A stretch of DNA of 64,000 bases from assembly GCA_015060695.1 (NCBI GenBank), contig SUYA01000009.1:31893-95892 (forward strand), given 5' to 3'. The DNA is from Mediterranea massiliensis (lineage in GTDB: Bacteria; Bacteroidota; Bacteroidia; Bacteroidales; Bacteroidaceae). The notes under the pieces are model-generated. The model searched no databases, was not told where the DNA came from, and saw only the letters and a list, made by a program, of their open reading frames with translations. Each line of letters begins with the position of its first letter. Positions within the stretch are counted from its first letter, which is position 1. A program made the position numbers and the translations under genes. This document shows, in pieces, positions 16,342 through 25,641 of the stretch.

Positions 16342-17880
16342 ATGTTGGCTAAGGTATATGGTGCTGCCGTACAAGGCATTGATGCAACGCTTATCACCAT
16401 CGAGGTAAACAACTCACGAGGCTGTATGTTCTACCTTGTGGGGCTACCCGACTCTGCCGTCAAGGAGAGCCAGCAACGCATTCGTTCGGCACTTCAGGTT
16501 TGTGGATACAAGCTACCAACCACTACGCTGACAATCAACATGGCTCCTGCCGACATTCGGAAAGAAGGCTCGGCATACGATTTGCCGTTGGCCATAGGCA
16601 TCCTCACGTCGTGTGAAATCATAGCACCTCAGAATCTTTCCGACTACATGATAATGGGTGAATTGAGCCTTGACGGCACACTGCAACCCGTTAAAGGTGC
16701 CCTGCCTATTGCCATTAAAGCACGCGAATTGGGATATAAAGGAATTATTGTCCCCCAACAGAATGCGCGCGAAGCAGCCGTAGTCAATAACTTAGAGGTA
16801 TATGGAGCTACCAACATAAAAGAGGTTATCGGCTTTTTTACGGGTGAACATCGCTTGGAGCAAGTCGTTGTAAATACCCGTGAAGAGTTTTATGCACGCC
16901 AATCAACTTTTGACCTTGATTTTGCCGACGTGAAAGGGCAAGAGAATGTAAAACGAGCTTTGGAAGTGGCTGCCGCCGGAGGTCATAACATCTTGCTGAT
17001 AGGTGCTCCCGGCAGTGGTAAATCGATGTTGGCAAAGCGGATTCCTTCCATTCTCCCCCCACTATCGTTAGGCGAAAGTCTGGAAACCACCAAAATACAC
17101 TCAGTAGCAGGTAAATTGGGGCGTGATGGCGGATTGATTTCTACCCGGCCTTTCCGTAGCCCGCACCACACCATCTCGTCGGTGGCAATGACCGGAGGAG
17201 GCAGTTTTCCGCAACCCGGAGAGATAAGTCTTGCACATAACGGGGTACTTTTCCTTGATGAATTTCCTGAATATCAACGAAATGTACTTGAGGTGTTGCG
17301 CCAACCGCTGGAAGACCGCAAAATATCTATTTCGCGCGTGAAGTGCAATGTAGAGTATCCAGCCAGCTTCATGTTGGTGGCCAGTATGAATCCTTGTCCA
17401 TGCGGCTATTACAACCATCCTACCAAAGCCTGTGTTTGCTCACCGGGGCAGGTACAGAAATACTTGAACCGCATCAGCGGCCCTTTGTTGGATAGGATAG
17501 ACCTGCATGTAGAAGTGATACCTGTGCCATTCGACAAAATGTCGGATGCTACTCCCGGCGAATCGAGCGATTTGATACGCCAACGTGTCATTCGCGCCCG
17601 ACAACTGCAAGAAGCACGCTATCGGGATGTTTCCGGCGTATATTGCAATGCGCAAATGACCAGTCGCCTATTGACACAATTTGCCCGACCCGATGAAAAG
17701 GGACTTTCTTTATTGAAAAATGCCATGAATCGCCTTAATCTTTCGGCACGTGCTTATGACCGTATCTTAAAGGTAGCCCGTACTATTGCCGACTTGGAAG
17801 GAAGTGAGATGATAACATCATCCCATCTGGGAGAGGCCATCGGCTATCGGAGTTTAGATCGTGAAGATTGGGCCGGATAA
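16342..17880 (+). CDS. YifB/ComM-family Mg-chelatase-like AAA+ ATPase
   Basis: A 512-residue cytoplasmic ATPase of the YifB/ComM family; ComM homologues are branch-migration helicases promoting integration of transforming DNA. The N-terminal ChlI domain (residues ~20-140) contains SRGCMFYLVGLPDSAVKESQ and NMAPADIRKEGSAYDLP. The AAA+ core has Walker A LIGAPGSGKSMLAKRIP and Walker B LAHNGVLFLDEFPEY. The cysteine cluster NPCPCGYYNHPTKACVCSP is typical of the family and may bind metal. The C-terminal Mg_chelatase_C domain ends AIGYRSLDREDW. It follows the thioredoxin-fold lipoprotein by 29 bp and may be co-transcribed. Confidence 0.92.
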   Translation: MLAKVYGAAVQGIDATLITIEVNNSRGCMFYLVGLPDSAVKESQQRIRSALQVCGYKLPTTTLTINMAPADIRKEGSAYDLPLAIGILTSCEIIAPQNLSDYMIMGELSLDGTLQPVKGALPIAIKARELGYKGIIVPQQNAREAAVVNNLEVYGATNIKEVIGFFTGEHRLEQVVVNTREEFYARQSTFDLDFADVKGQENVKRALEVAAAGGHNILLIGAPGSGKSMLAKRIPSILPPLSLGESLETTKIHSVAGKLGRDGGLISTRPFRSPHHTISSVAMTGGGSFPQPGEISLAHNGVLFLDEFPEYQRNVLEVLRQPLEDRKISISRVKCNVEYPASFMLVASMNPCPCGYYNHPTKACVCSPGQVQKYLNRISGPLLDRIDLHVEVIPVPFDKMSDATPGESSDLIRQRVIRARQLQEARYRDVSGVYCNAQMTSRLLTQFARPDEKGLSLLKNAMNRLNLSARAYDRILKVARTIADLEGSEMITSSHLGEAIGYRSLDREDWAG

Positions 17881-17976
17881 ATCATAAACCGTATCAGATA
17901 TAGTTACTTAAAGCCTAATGTGAATGTTTTTGTCTAAAAAGTGACTTTTAGAGACAAAAAAAGAGTTGGGTTTACT

Positions 17977-18008
17977 ATTTTCTCCCTGTTTTGTTCCATT
18001 TTCTCCCT
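17977..18008 (+). promoter_or_regulatory. Direct repeat ATTTTCTCCCT upstream of susC
   Basis: ATTTTCTCCCT occurs at 17977-17987 and again at 17998-18008, exactly 21 bp apart (two helical turns), directly upstream of the candidate -7 element of susC. The arrangement fits a site for a dimeric activator, but no regulator gene is nearby. Confidence 0.4.
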
Positions 18009-18027
18009 TTGAAAAATCCTGTTTCCT

Positions 18028-18035
18028 TAGTTTTG
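18028..18035 (+). promoter_or_regulatory. Candidate -7 element (TAGTTTTG) of the susCD operon
   Basis: TAGTTTTG fits TAnnTTTG, 40 bp before the susC ATG. The only TTTG upstream (18008-18011) is 16 bp away, short of the normal 19-21, as may be expected at an activator-dependent promoter. Confidence 0.45.
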
Positions 18036-18075
18036 CAAAAGTTTAATAACGAAAGTAACTTTAAATTTAATTATT

Positions 18076-21066
18076 ATGCTGAATGTACAATTAAAGAAAA
18101 TGGGAACTTTTGCGCTATTTGCGCTGTTCCTGCTAAGCAGTACCTTAGCATTTGCCCAAAATAGGGTAAGTGGTATCGTAACCGATAAGGCCGGCGAGCC
18201 ATTGATTGGTGTTAACGTGGTAGAAAAAGGTACTACAAACGGACAAATTACCGATATTGACGGTAAATATTCTATTGCCATTGAGAAAGGTAAATCACTG
18301 CTTTTCTCTTTTGTGGGTTTTTCTACACAAGAAGTGGTAGTTGACAAAAATGTAATCAATGTAACTTTGCAGGAAGACAATGCCATGTTGGACGAAGTGG
18401 TAGTAGTAGGTTATGGTAGCATGACTCGTAAAGACGTAACCAGTTCTATCACTACCGTAAGAGCAGATGACCTGAATGTAGGTACATATACGTCACCTGG
18501 CCAGTTGCTTCAAGGTAAAGTGCCGGGATTGACAATTACTCAAAGCAGTGACCCGAATGGAGGTACCGCATCTATTCAGTTGCGTGGTGCTTCTTCATTG
18601 CGTTCGGGTGCAGCCATGGAACCTTATTATGTAATTGACGGTGTACCCGGTGTATCGTTGGCATTGGTGGCTCCCGAAGATATTGAAAGTATTGACGTAC
18701 TTCGTGATGCTACGGCTACTGCCATCTATGGTTCGAAAGCAGCTAACGGTGTTATCATTGTTACAACCAAAAAGGGTAAGACCGGCAAGGCTTCGGTGAC
18801 ATACAACGGCTATGTAGCATTTGACAATGTGATGAAGAATCTGGACATGATGAGTGCAGCCGACATCCGCGCTTATGCCAAAGCTAATAACTTTACTATT
18901 GACAATGACTTTGGTGCAAACACCGATTGGCAAAAAGAAGTGCAACGCACAGCCGTTACCCATAATCACAATGTAGCCATCAGTGGCGGTAACGAACAAA
19001 CTTCTTATAATGCCAGCTTCACTTATATGGAGAAACAGGGTGTTATTAAAGGTACAGATATGGATCGTATGATTGGCCGTGCATTCTTGCAAACCAAGGC
19101 GTTGAATGACCGTTTGACCCTTTCGTTCAATTTGAATGCCAGCATTACTAACAATCACTCGGTAAATACAGGAACAGACGGTGCAAGTGTGTATGATGCG
19201 ATGAATTATTATTCGCCACTGGTACCGGTTCGTGATGAAAATGGTAACTGGAGCAATTATGTGGGTGTATCACAGAACTACAACCCGATGTCTATGATTT
19301 ATGAAGACCCATACGACCATGAGACCAAGAAGTTGCAAGGTACAGCAAAGGCTGCATTGCAGTTGTGGGATGGCTTGGTATGGAATGCTACCGTTTCTTA
19401 CCAAAATGAACAGTTTATTTGGGGTGACTATCATACCTCTAAAACCCAATTGACCGGCATTAAAGATAATGGTCAGGCTCATCGTCGCACTACTTCTGAC
19501 AATAAGAAAGTATTTGAAACTTACTTGAACTATGACAAGACATTCAATGAGGTTCATAAATTGGGCTTGATGGCAGGTTACTCGTGGGAAGAAACAAGTG
19601 TTGCCGATGGTTTTGGTTTGACAGTATCAGATTTTTATAATGATTTGTTAGGTTATAAGAATATGGGTATGGCCAATAAGATTGACATTAATGGTATTTG
19701 GTCATCGGCAGAATCTACACTTCGTATGATTTCGTTCTTTGGTCGTGCCAACTACTCATTCAATAGCAAATACTTAGTACAAGCTACTGTTCGTCGTGAT
19801 GGTTCTTCAGCTTTTGGTAAGAACAATCGTTGGGGTACATTCCCCTCAGCATCGCTTGCATGGCGTTTGAGTGAAGAAGATTTTGTAAAGAACTGGAATT
19901 TGTTTGATGACTTGAAGTTCCGCGTTGGTTATGGTATCAGTGGTAACTCATTAGGATTCGACCCCTATATCGCCAGACAAGTTTATGGCGCAACAGGTTG
20001 GTTTAACTATACTGATTCTAATGGTAACACTACACAATATCGCACATTGGGTGCTACCCGTAACTCAAATCCTGACTTGAAATGGGAAGAAACAGCCATG
20101 TTCAACATCGGTTTGGACTTTGCAGTGTGGGGCGGTCGTTTAAGCGGTACCGTTGAATATTACACAAAGAAGACTTCTGACTTGATTTTTGATTATCCGG
20201 TTTCTACCAATCGTTATCTCCATGGAAGTATGACTGCCAATGTAGGTGACATTACAAATAAGGGTATTGAAGTAACTATCAATGCAATACCGGTACAGAC
20301 AAAAGATTTCCAATGGTCAACTTCTTTGAACTTGTCGCATAACAAGAATACGGTTGACAAACTTTCGAACGAAACTTACTCTGTAGATTACATCAACCAG
20401 GCCAACCCGAATATCGGTGGTTTCTCGCAAGTAAATTCTATCCAACGCATTATGGAAGGTGAACCTATCGGTACATTCTATATGTGGGAATGGGCCGGAT
20501 ATAATGAAGATGGTGTTTCGGTATTCAACGAATATGATGAAAATGGCAAACTGATTGGCACAACTGCCAATCCGGGTGATAAAGACCGTCAGAAAGTAGG
20601 TTCTGCTCAGCCTAAGTTGAATTTGGGTTGGAACAACACATTGACTTGGAAAAACTGGTCGTTGAATGCATTCTTCCAAGGTGTATTCGGCAACAAGATT
20701 TTCAACGGTACCCGTGCACAATACAATAACGTGACAAACATCAAAGTGGGTAAGAATGGTTTGAAGGAAGTTCTTGAACAAAAGGCTACCGATACCAATG
20801 CACAAGCTCCCTCTGATCGTTATTTGGAAAATGGCAGCTATTTCCGTCTTTCTTCGTTGAGTTTGGGTTACAATTTCGGCAAGATTGGAAATTGGATTAA
20901 CAGTTTGAAACTGACCGCTACCTGCAACAATGTATTTACCATTACTGATTATAAAGGTACTGACCCCGAAGTTAGTTTGGGTGGTTTGACACCGGGTGTT
21001 GATTATCGTGAATCTTTCTATCCGAGAACTCGTACATTTATGTTCGGTCTTAATGTTAACTTCTAA
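18076..21066 (+). CDS. SusC/RagA-family TonB-dependent outer membrane transporter
   Basis: A 996-residue outer membrane protein importing oligosaccharides with TonB energy. A signal peptide (ending STLAFAQ) is followed by the carboxypeptidase-regulatory-like domain (residues ~30-110, VSGIVTDKAGEPLIGVNV), the TonB-box region LDEVVVVGYG, and the plug domain (LLQGKVPGLTI, SIQLRGASSL, PYYVIDGVPG, IESIDVLRDATATAIYGSKAANGVIIVTTKKGK, the SusC signature). The remainder is the beta-barrel, ending in FMFGLNVNF with the terminal aromatic residue. There is no N-terminal STN domain, so no anti-sigma-factor signalling is expected. The next gene is the partner SusD, directly after its stop codon. Confidence 0.97.
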   Translation: MLNVQLKKMGTFALFALFLLSSTLAFAQNRVSGIVTDKAGEPLIGVNVVEKGTTNGQITDIDGKYSIAIEKGKSLLFSFVGFSTQEVVVDKNVINVTLQEDNAMLDEVVVVGYGSMTRKDVTSSITTVRADDLNVGTYTSPGQLLQGKVPGLTITQSSDPNGGTASIQLRGASSLRSGAAMEPYYVIDGVPGVSLALVAPEDIESIDVLRDATATAIYGSKAANGVIIVTTKKGKTGKASVTYNGYVAFDNVMKNLDMMSAADIRAYAKANNFTIDNDFGANTDWQKEVQRTAVTHNHNVAISGGNEQTSYNASFTYMEKQGVIKGTDMDRMIGRAFLQTKALNDRLTLSFNLNASITNNHSVNTGTDGASVYDAMNYYSPLVPVRDENGNWSNYVGVSQNYNPMSMIYEDPYDHETKKLQGTAKAALQLWDGLVWNATVSYQNEQFIWGDYHTSKTQLTGIKDNGQAHRRTTSDNKKVFETYLNYDKTFNEVHKLGLMAGYSWEETSVADGFGLTVSDFYNDLLGYKNMGMANKIDINGIWSSAESTLRMISFFGRANYSFNSKYLVQATVRRDGSSAFGKNNRWGTFPSASLAWRLSEEDFVKNWNLFDDLKFRVGYGISGNSLGFDPYIARQVYGATGWFNYTDSNGNTTQYRTLGATRNSNPDLKWEETAMFNIGLDFAVWGGRLSGTVEYYTKKTSDLIFDYPVSTNRYLHGSMTANVGDITNKGIEVTINAIPVQTKDFQWSTSLNLSHNKNTVDKLSNETYSVDYINQANPNIGGFSQVNSIQRIMEGEPIGTFYMWEWAGYNEDGVSVFNEYDENGKLIGTTANPGDKDRQKVGSAQPKLNLGWNNTLTWKNWSLNAFFQGVFGNKIFNGTRAQYNNVTNIKVGKNGLKEVLEQKATDTNAQAPSDRYLENGSYFRLSSLSLGYNFGKIGNWINSLKLTATCNNVFTITDYKGTDPEVSLGGLTPGVDYRESFYPRTRTFMFGLNVNF

Positions 21067-21081
21067 TTGAAAAAAATGATT

Positions 21082-22683
21082 ATGAAAAGTAGAATCAAAT
21101 TATATTTGGCAGTTGGTTTGTTGACAGCAACAGCCGGCTGTACCGACTTGGATGTGGATATCAATTCACAATTGACAGAATTTCCTGATTCTGAAATTGC
21201 AGCAGAAGCAAAGCTTGCAGACATTTACTATTCGTTCCGCGGTGCATTGGGACGTCGTTATAGCGACGCCGTAACTTTCTCTTCCGACGAATTTACAGGT
21301 ATCTCATTTGATGGTGACTATTATAATAGTGGTGAGAACTCTCATCCTACACTCCACATGTTGACTCCTGATGATGTATCAATAGGCTATTGGCCGGAAG
21401 ATTTAACCGGAGGTATAACCCGTTGTAACCGAGCTATCATGGACTTGGGAGGCGAAGAGGAACCTGCTGCTGCTCCGGCTTTGGCTATGCGTGCTTTCTA
21501 TCATTTCATCCTCATGGACAGCTTTGGCGATATGCCTATTCTTGACCACTTGCTGGATGATGGTGAAGCCATTGACCGTTCACCGCGTGCAGAGGTAGCC
21601 GCATTCATTGAATCGGATTTGTTGAAGGCTCTTCCTAATCTGACTAAGACAGTAGATGCCAGCACCTATGGCAAGCCTAACTATTGGATGGCACAAGCAT
21701 TGTTAGCCAAATTATACATAAACTGGGCGGTTTATACTGCAGCAGATGTTGCCAAGTACGAGCCTACAAACAGCAATCCTAAGTTGAACGACTGCGTGAA
21801 GATTTGTGATGAAATCATTGCTTCGGGCATCTTTAATTTGAGCGACGGTTATCGTGAGAAGTTCTGGCCGGAAAATGGTCCCCACATCAAGGACTTCATT
21901 TATGCAATGCCTTACGACCGCATCACTGCACAAGGCATGACTTATGCTCGTTTCCGCACATGGCGTCAGATGAATAAGCTGGATCCGACGATGTATGGCT
22001 TCAAATTGAGTGCTTCGGTAGGTGGTAACTTTGCCGTAAACCCGAATGTAGTTGATCTTCTTACTCTTCCCGGCGACGAACGTAACCTTTCTATTGTAGG
22101 TGGTCCTATCTATTTCTTTGACGGAAACCGCAATTTGACAAATGAACCGGTTATCTATAACGGCGAACAGTTGAACTTTACCAAAGAGATTACGTTAAAA
22201 GTAGAAGGTATTGAACTGAATGTTGGTAAAGATGTAAATGGTTGGTCACAGGGTTATAAGTCTGTGAAATGGTTCCCCACTTACGATGATTATCTGAATG
22301 GTCGTAACCAAAGCAACGATGTGCCCATCTTCCGCTATGCAGACATTGTATTGACCAAGGCCGAGGCTATTCTGCGCGGTGCTTCTGCCACCGGTGGTGA
22401 CACTCCGGCATCGTTGATGAACGAGATTCGTGCTTATGTAGGTGCTCCCGATGTAGAAGGTACCCCTACTTTGCAAGACTTGCTGGATGAACGTGGCCGT
22501 GAATTCTTTGATGAAAACTGGCGTCGCAATGACTTGATTCGCTTCGGTATGTTTGAAGAAGATTGGGGATTGAAGCACAAGATTAATCCGGCTGCCAAGA
22601 CAGAGAAGTTCCGTCGCATATTCCCGTTGCACACAGACTGGTTGAACAAGAATACAAACTGGAAGCAAAATCCGGGATATTAA
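21082..22683 (+). CDS. SusD/RagB-family nutrient-binding outer membrane lipoprotein
   Basis: The surface glycan-binding lid partner of the SusC transporter. The track starts at a TTG fused to the SusC stop; I prefer the ATG at 21082 (MKSRIKLYLAVGLL), which gives 533 residues and a lipobox TATAGC with the Cys near residue 20. An ATG two codons earlier (21076) is also possible. SusD features are the N-terminal segment LAVGLLTATAGCTDLD, RAFYHFILMDSFGDMPIL (TPR helix region), DIVLTKAEAIL, and the C-terminal block RGREFFDENWRRNDLIRFGMFE and IFPLHTDWLNKNTNWKQNPGY, the normal ending. The downstream mannosidase suggests a mannose-rich ligand. Confidence 0.95.
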   Translation: MKSRIKLYLAVGLLTATAGCTDLDVDINSQLTEFPDSEIAAEAKLADIYYSFRGALGRRYSDAVTFSSDEFTGISFDGDYYNSGENSHPTLHMLTPDDVSIGYWPEDLTGGITRCNRAIMDLGGEEEPAAAPALAMRAFYHFILMDSFGDMPILDHLLDDGEAIDRSPRAEVAAFIESDLLKALPNLTKTVDASTYGKPNYWMAQALLAKLYINWAVYTAADVAKYEPTNSNPKLNDCVKICDEIIASGIFNLSDGYREKFWPENGPHIKDFIYAMPYDRITAQGMTYARFRTWRQMNKLDPTMYGFKLSASVGGNFAVNPNVVDLLTLPGDERNLSIVGGPIYFFDGNRNLTNEPVIYNGEQLNFTKEITLKVEGIELNVGKDVNGWSQGYKSVKWFPTYDDYLNGRNQSNDVPIFRYADIVLTKAEAILRGASATGGDTPASLMNEIRAYVGAPDVEGTPTLQDLLDERGREFFDENWRRNDLIRFGMFEEDWGLKHKINPAAKTEKFRRIFPLHTDWLNKNTNWKQNPGY

Positions 22684-22745
22684 TTAAGGATAACCAATAT
22701 TCCCCCTAAAGCCGTTGTTTTTATTTAGAGTTTAAAAACGGTTTT

Positions 22746-22804
22746 GCATTGCAGCCTTACCGGTGTGTTCGCCAAGCGCACCGGGGTTGCAATGCTTTTT
22801 TTTG
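22746..22804 (+). terminator. Strong Rho-independent terminator after susD
   Basis: Long stem GCATTGCA...CCGGTG / CACCGG...TGCAATGC followed by nine T residues, 21 bp before the next gene. It should separate, or partly attenuate, expression of the GH92 gene relative to susCD. Confidence 0.85.
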
Positions 22805-22825
22805 TATGCATTAATATTATAATTT

Positions 22826-25084
22826 ATGAAACGACTATTTATAAGTATCGGTGTATTATTAATGGCTGCCTGCCAAACGGTGTGGTCACAAGAACGGCTG
22901 ACCGATTATGTAGATCCGCGAATCGGCAGTGAAGGATTGGGACGAGTATTCATCGGCCCTTCTTACCCATATGGCATGGTGAAACCATCGCCGGACTGTA
23001 CCTGCAAGAATAACAGCGGATGGGCACCAATGCCCACTCAACTGGATGGTTTTGCACAAGTTCACGTCAGTGGCACGGGCGGAGGACCAAAGTATGGCAA
23101 CATCTTGGTGATGCCTTTTGGTGAGGGAATGAACCGTACGCAGCATATAGATTACAGGGAATACGAAGAGATACGCTTGGGATATTACGACACCCGATTG
23201 AAAAACAGTGGAATACGTGCTGAAGTAACTACAGCCGAACGTGCCTCGTTTTACCGCTTTACCTATCCCAAGGATTCGTTGAAGTCGATAGCTATTGATG
23301 CCGGCTTCTTCTTGGGTGAGAATCCGATACCCGACTCACGAGAGTGCCAACAGTTTGTGGGATCGGAGGTGCAGATTCTTTCGCCTACAGAAGTATGGGG
23401 ATATACACGCATTCGAGGCGGCTGGAATAACGGGCGTGCCTATACAGTCTATTTCTATGCCGAACTGGATAAACCGGCCGTGCAGACGGCAACCTGGAAA
23501 GGAGAACGGATAAGCGAAGAGAACGAACAATATGATTCGGGCGAGAAGACGGGAGCATTGCTACGTTTTGACAACGACGTGGAAAGAGTACAACTGAAGG
23601 TAGGCATTTCCTTCTTGAGTCAGCAGAAAGCACGGGTAAATGCCCATACCCAAATACCACATTGGAATTTTGAACAAGTGCATGATGAGTTGCTTGCAGC
23701 ATGGGATGTATTGCTACGCCGCATTGAGTTGCCCGACGACGCTCCGTTATCACACAAACGAATGTTCTACACCGGTTTGTATCACACCATGCTGATGCCC
23801 GTTGACCGGACAGGCGAGAATCCGTTGTGGACAGACCCCGGAGTGCCGTATTATGATGACTATTATGCCATTTGGGATACCTATCGCACCTCTACCCCAC
23901 TCATTACATTGATAGACCCTAAGCGAGAAGTGGACATTGTGAACGCCATGATTAATATTTATAAACGGGATGGCTACATGCCCGATGCCCGCAGTGGAAA
24001 TGCCAACGGCCGTACACAGGGAGGTTCGAATGGAGAAATTGTTTTGGCCGACGCCTTTGTAAAGAAGTTAGAAGGCATTGATTGGGAATTGGGATTGCAA
24101 GCCATGCTGAAAGATGCCACCGTACCACCGGGAGGTAACGAAGAAGCCGAAGGACGTGGCGGACTGATTCCTTACCTGGAGTTGGGATACATCCCTCACG
24201 GCATTGACCGCGCAGGAAACCGCACAGTGGAATATGCTTATTGCGACTATGCCATTGCCTTGGTAGCCAAGGGACTGGGTAAGGAAGATTTGTATGAAAA
24301 GTACCTGAAGCAATCGGAAAACTGGAAAAACTTGTGGCGCGACGACTATGAACACGAGGGCTTCAAAGGCTTTATTATGCCACGCGACCGGGAAGGTAAC
24401 TGGCTGGACAGCCTGACTTACGGGCATAGCAAACTGTGGAAACCCAAATACAAATATACACCCATGACCTTCGAGGGACCTTGGTACACCCCTTGGTGGA
24501 GTATGTTTTTCTACGAAGCCAGCTCGTGGGAGTATTCGCTCAGTATTCCTCATGATGTACCGGGACTGATAGCAAAATGTGGAGGTGCCGAGATATTCGA
24601 GAAGCGTTTGGATACTTTTTTTGAGCGCAATTTCTATAATGTAAACAACGAACCGTCGTTCCTAACCCCCTGCTTGTATCATTGGATAGGAAAACCGTGG
24701 CGCAGTAGCGATCGCATCCACACCATTATACGCAATCACTTCAACGATGGAGCCATAGGGTTACCGGGTAATGACGATTCGGGAGCCATGTCGTCGTGGT
24801 TGGCTTTCCACATGATGGGATTGTATCCTAACGCAGGACAGGATTACTACTTGATAAACACCCCGTTGTTGAAAGAGGTAACACTGCACGTGGGCAATGG
24901 AAAAACGTTTAAGATTGTAACGAAAGGATTGTCAACAAAGAACCGCTACATTGAAAAGGCGATGCTGAACGGAGTGGATTACCCTTATTCGACTATACGC
25001 CACCAAGAGATTGTGGAGGGAGGAGAATTGATTCTGAAGATGAGCAACCGCCCTTCGATGTGGGGACAAAAGATGTTTAAATGA
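22826..25084 (+). CDS. GH92 family alpha-mannosidase
   Basis: A 752-residue secreted glycoside hydrolase of family GH92, calcium-dependent exo-alpha-mannosidases acting on N-glycans and yeast mannan. A signal peptide (ending ACQTVWSQ, with a possible lipobox at MAACQ) precedes YVDPRIGSEGLGRVFIGPSYPYG, the usual N-terminal motif. Further hallmarks are HVSGTGGGPKYGNI, YAIWDTYRTSTPLITL, GGSNGEIVLADAFVKKL, and the catalytic-domain block GLPGNDDSGAMSSWLAFHMM with GLYPNAGQDYYL. The catalytic acid and base should lie in these blocks. Most family members are alpha-1,2-specific but linkage cannot be read here. It follows susCD and overlaps the next gene's track start by 4 bp. Confidence 0.95.
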   Translation: MKRLFISIGVLLMAACQTVWSQERLTDYVDPRIGSEGLGRVFIGPSYPYGMVKPSPDCTCKNNSGWAPMPTQLDGFAQVHVSGTGGGPKYGNILVMPFGEGMNRTQHIDYREYEEIRLGYYDTRLKNSGIRAEVTTAERASFYRFTYPKDSLKSIAIDAGFFLGENPIPDSRECQQFVGSEVQILSPTEVWGYTRIRGGWNNGRAYTVYFYAELDKPAVQTATWKGERISEENEQYDSGEKTGALLRFDNDVERVQLKVGISFLSQQKARVNAHTQIPHWNFEQVHDELLAAWDVLLRRIELPDDAPLSHKRMFYTGLYHTMLMPVDRTGENPLWTDPGVPYYDDYYAIWDTYRTSTPLITLIDPKREVDIVNAMINIYKRDGYMPDARSGNANGRTQGGSNGEIVLADAFVKKLEGIDWELGLQAMLKDATVPPGGNEEAEGRGGLIPYLELGYIPHGIDRAGNRTVEYAYCDYAIALVAKGLGKEDLYEKYLKQSENWKNLWRDDYEHEGFKGFIMPRDREGNWLDSLTYGHSKLWKPKYKYTPMTFEGPWYTPWWSMFFYEASSWEYSLSIPHDVPGLIAKCGGAEIFEKRLDTFFERNFYNVNNEPSFLTPCLYHWIGKPWRSSDRIHTIIRNHFNDGAIGLPGNDDSGAMSSWLAFHMMGLYPNAGQDYYLINTPLLKEVTLHVGNGKTFKIVTKGLSTKNRYIEKAMLNGVDYPYSTIRHQEIVEGGELILKMSNRPSMWGQKMFK

Positions 25085-25101
25085 ATTTCGGAGTTTTACA
25101 G

Positions 25102-25638
25102 ATGAAAAAGATATTATTATTATTCGTTTTATTGTGGCAAGGTTTCAGCCTATCGGCACAAGAAGTGCTACCCGATACGTTGCAGTTTACCTTCAAATTG
25201 CATGGACAGACCCGTCGTTTCAAAGTGTCGTTTACCGAAAATGAGAATACCCTTCGCATGGATTGGACCATCTTACGCAATCTGAAGTGGTGGGTAGGCA
25301 GTTATACCATGAGTCGGGCATCGCTTCAAGGAGCAACCGAACTCTGCTTCTTGATGCCCGAAGACGGCAATCATGTGACTGTTCCTGCACACCAAATCTG
25401 CTACATATTGCCTGCCGACGTTTATCGAGCATTGAAGGAGAAGGGTGAATTTGTATTCAACAGAACCCGCTATGCACTATCGGACAGCAAGGAAACAGCC
25501 TTCGGGGTGCCGTTACTGCATGTAAAGGACCAAATAGAAACAGGGGAAATGTGGATACTGGATAATCCTCACTTCCCCCTTATCTGTCGCATGGCCAATA
25601 ATCCGTTAGAGATAAATTGGCAGGTTGAGCGCTTGTAA
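25102..25638 (+). CDS. Secreted protein of unknown function, PUL-associated
   Basis: I choose the ATG at 25102 (MKKILLLFVLLWQGFSLSAQ), which gives a clean signal peptide and 178 residues; the track start adds seven residues before it. I do not recognise a named domain. The mature protein is predicted to be largely beta-stranded (LQFTFKLHGQTRRFKVSFTE, NTLRMDWTILRNLKWWVGSY). It ends in ICRMANNPLEINWQVERL. It lies 17 bp after the GH92 gene and is surely co-transcribed with it. A periplasmic accessory role in the mannoside locus is inference only. Confidence 0.65.
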   Translation: MKKILLLFVLLWQGFSLSAQEVLPDTLQFTFKLHGQTRRFKVSFTENENTLRMDWTILRNLKWWVGSYTMSRASLQGATELCFLMPEDGNHVTVPAHQICYILPADVYRALKEKGEFVFNRTRYALSDSKETAFGVPLLHVKDQIETGEMWILDNPHFPLICRMANNPLEINWQVERL

Positions 25639-25641
25639 ATT

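Noticed and set aside
21067-21081. TTG start of susD immediately after the susC stop
   Set aside because: The ATG at 21082 gives a standard lipoprotein signal peptide; the TTG adds residues with no function.
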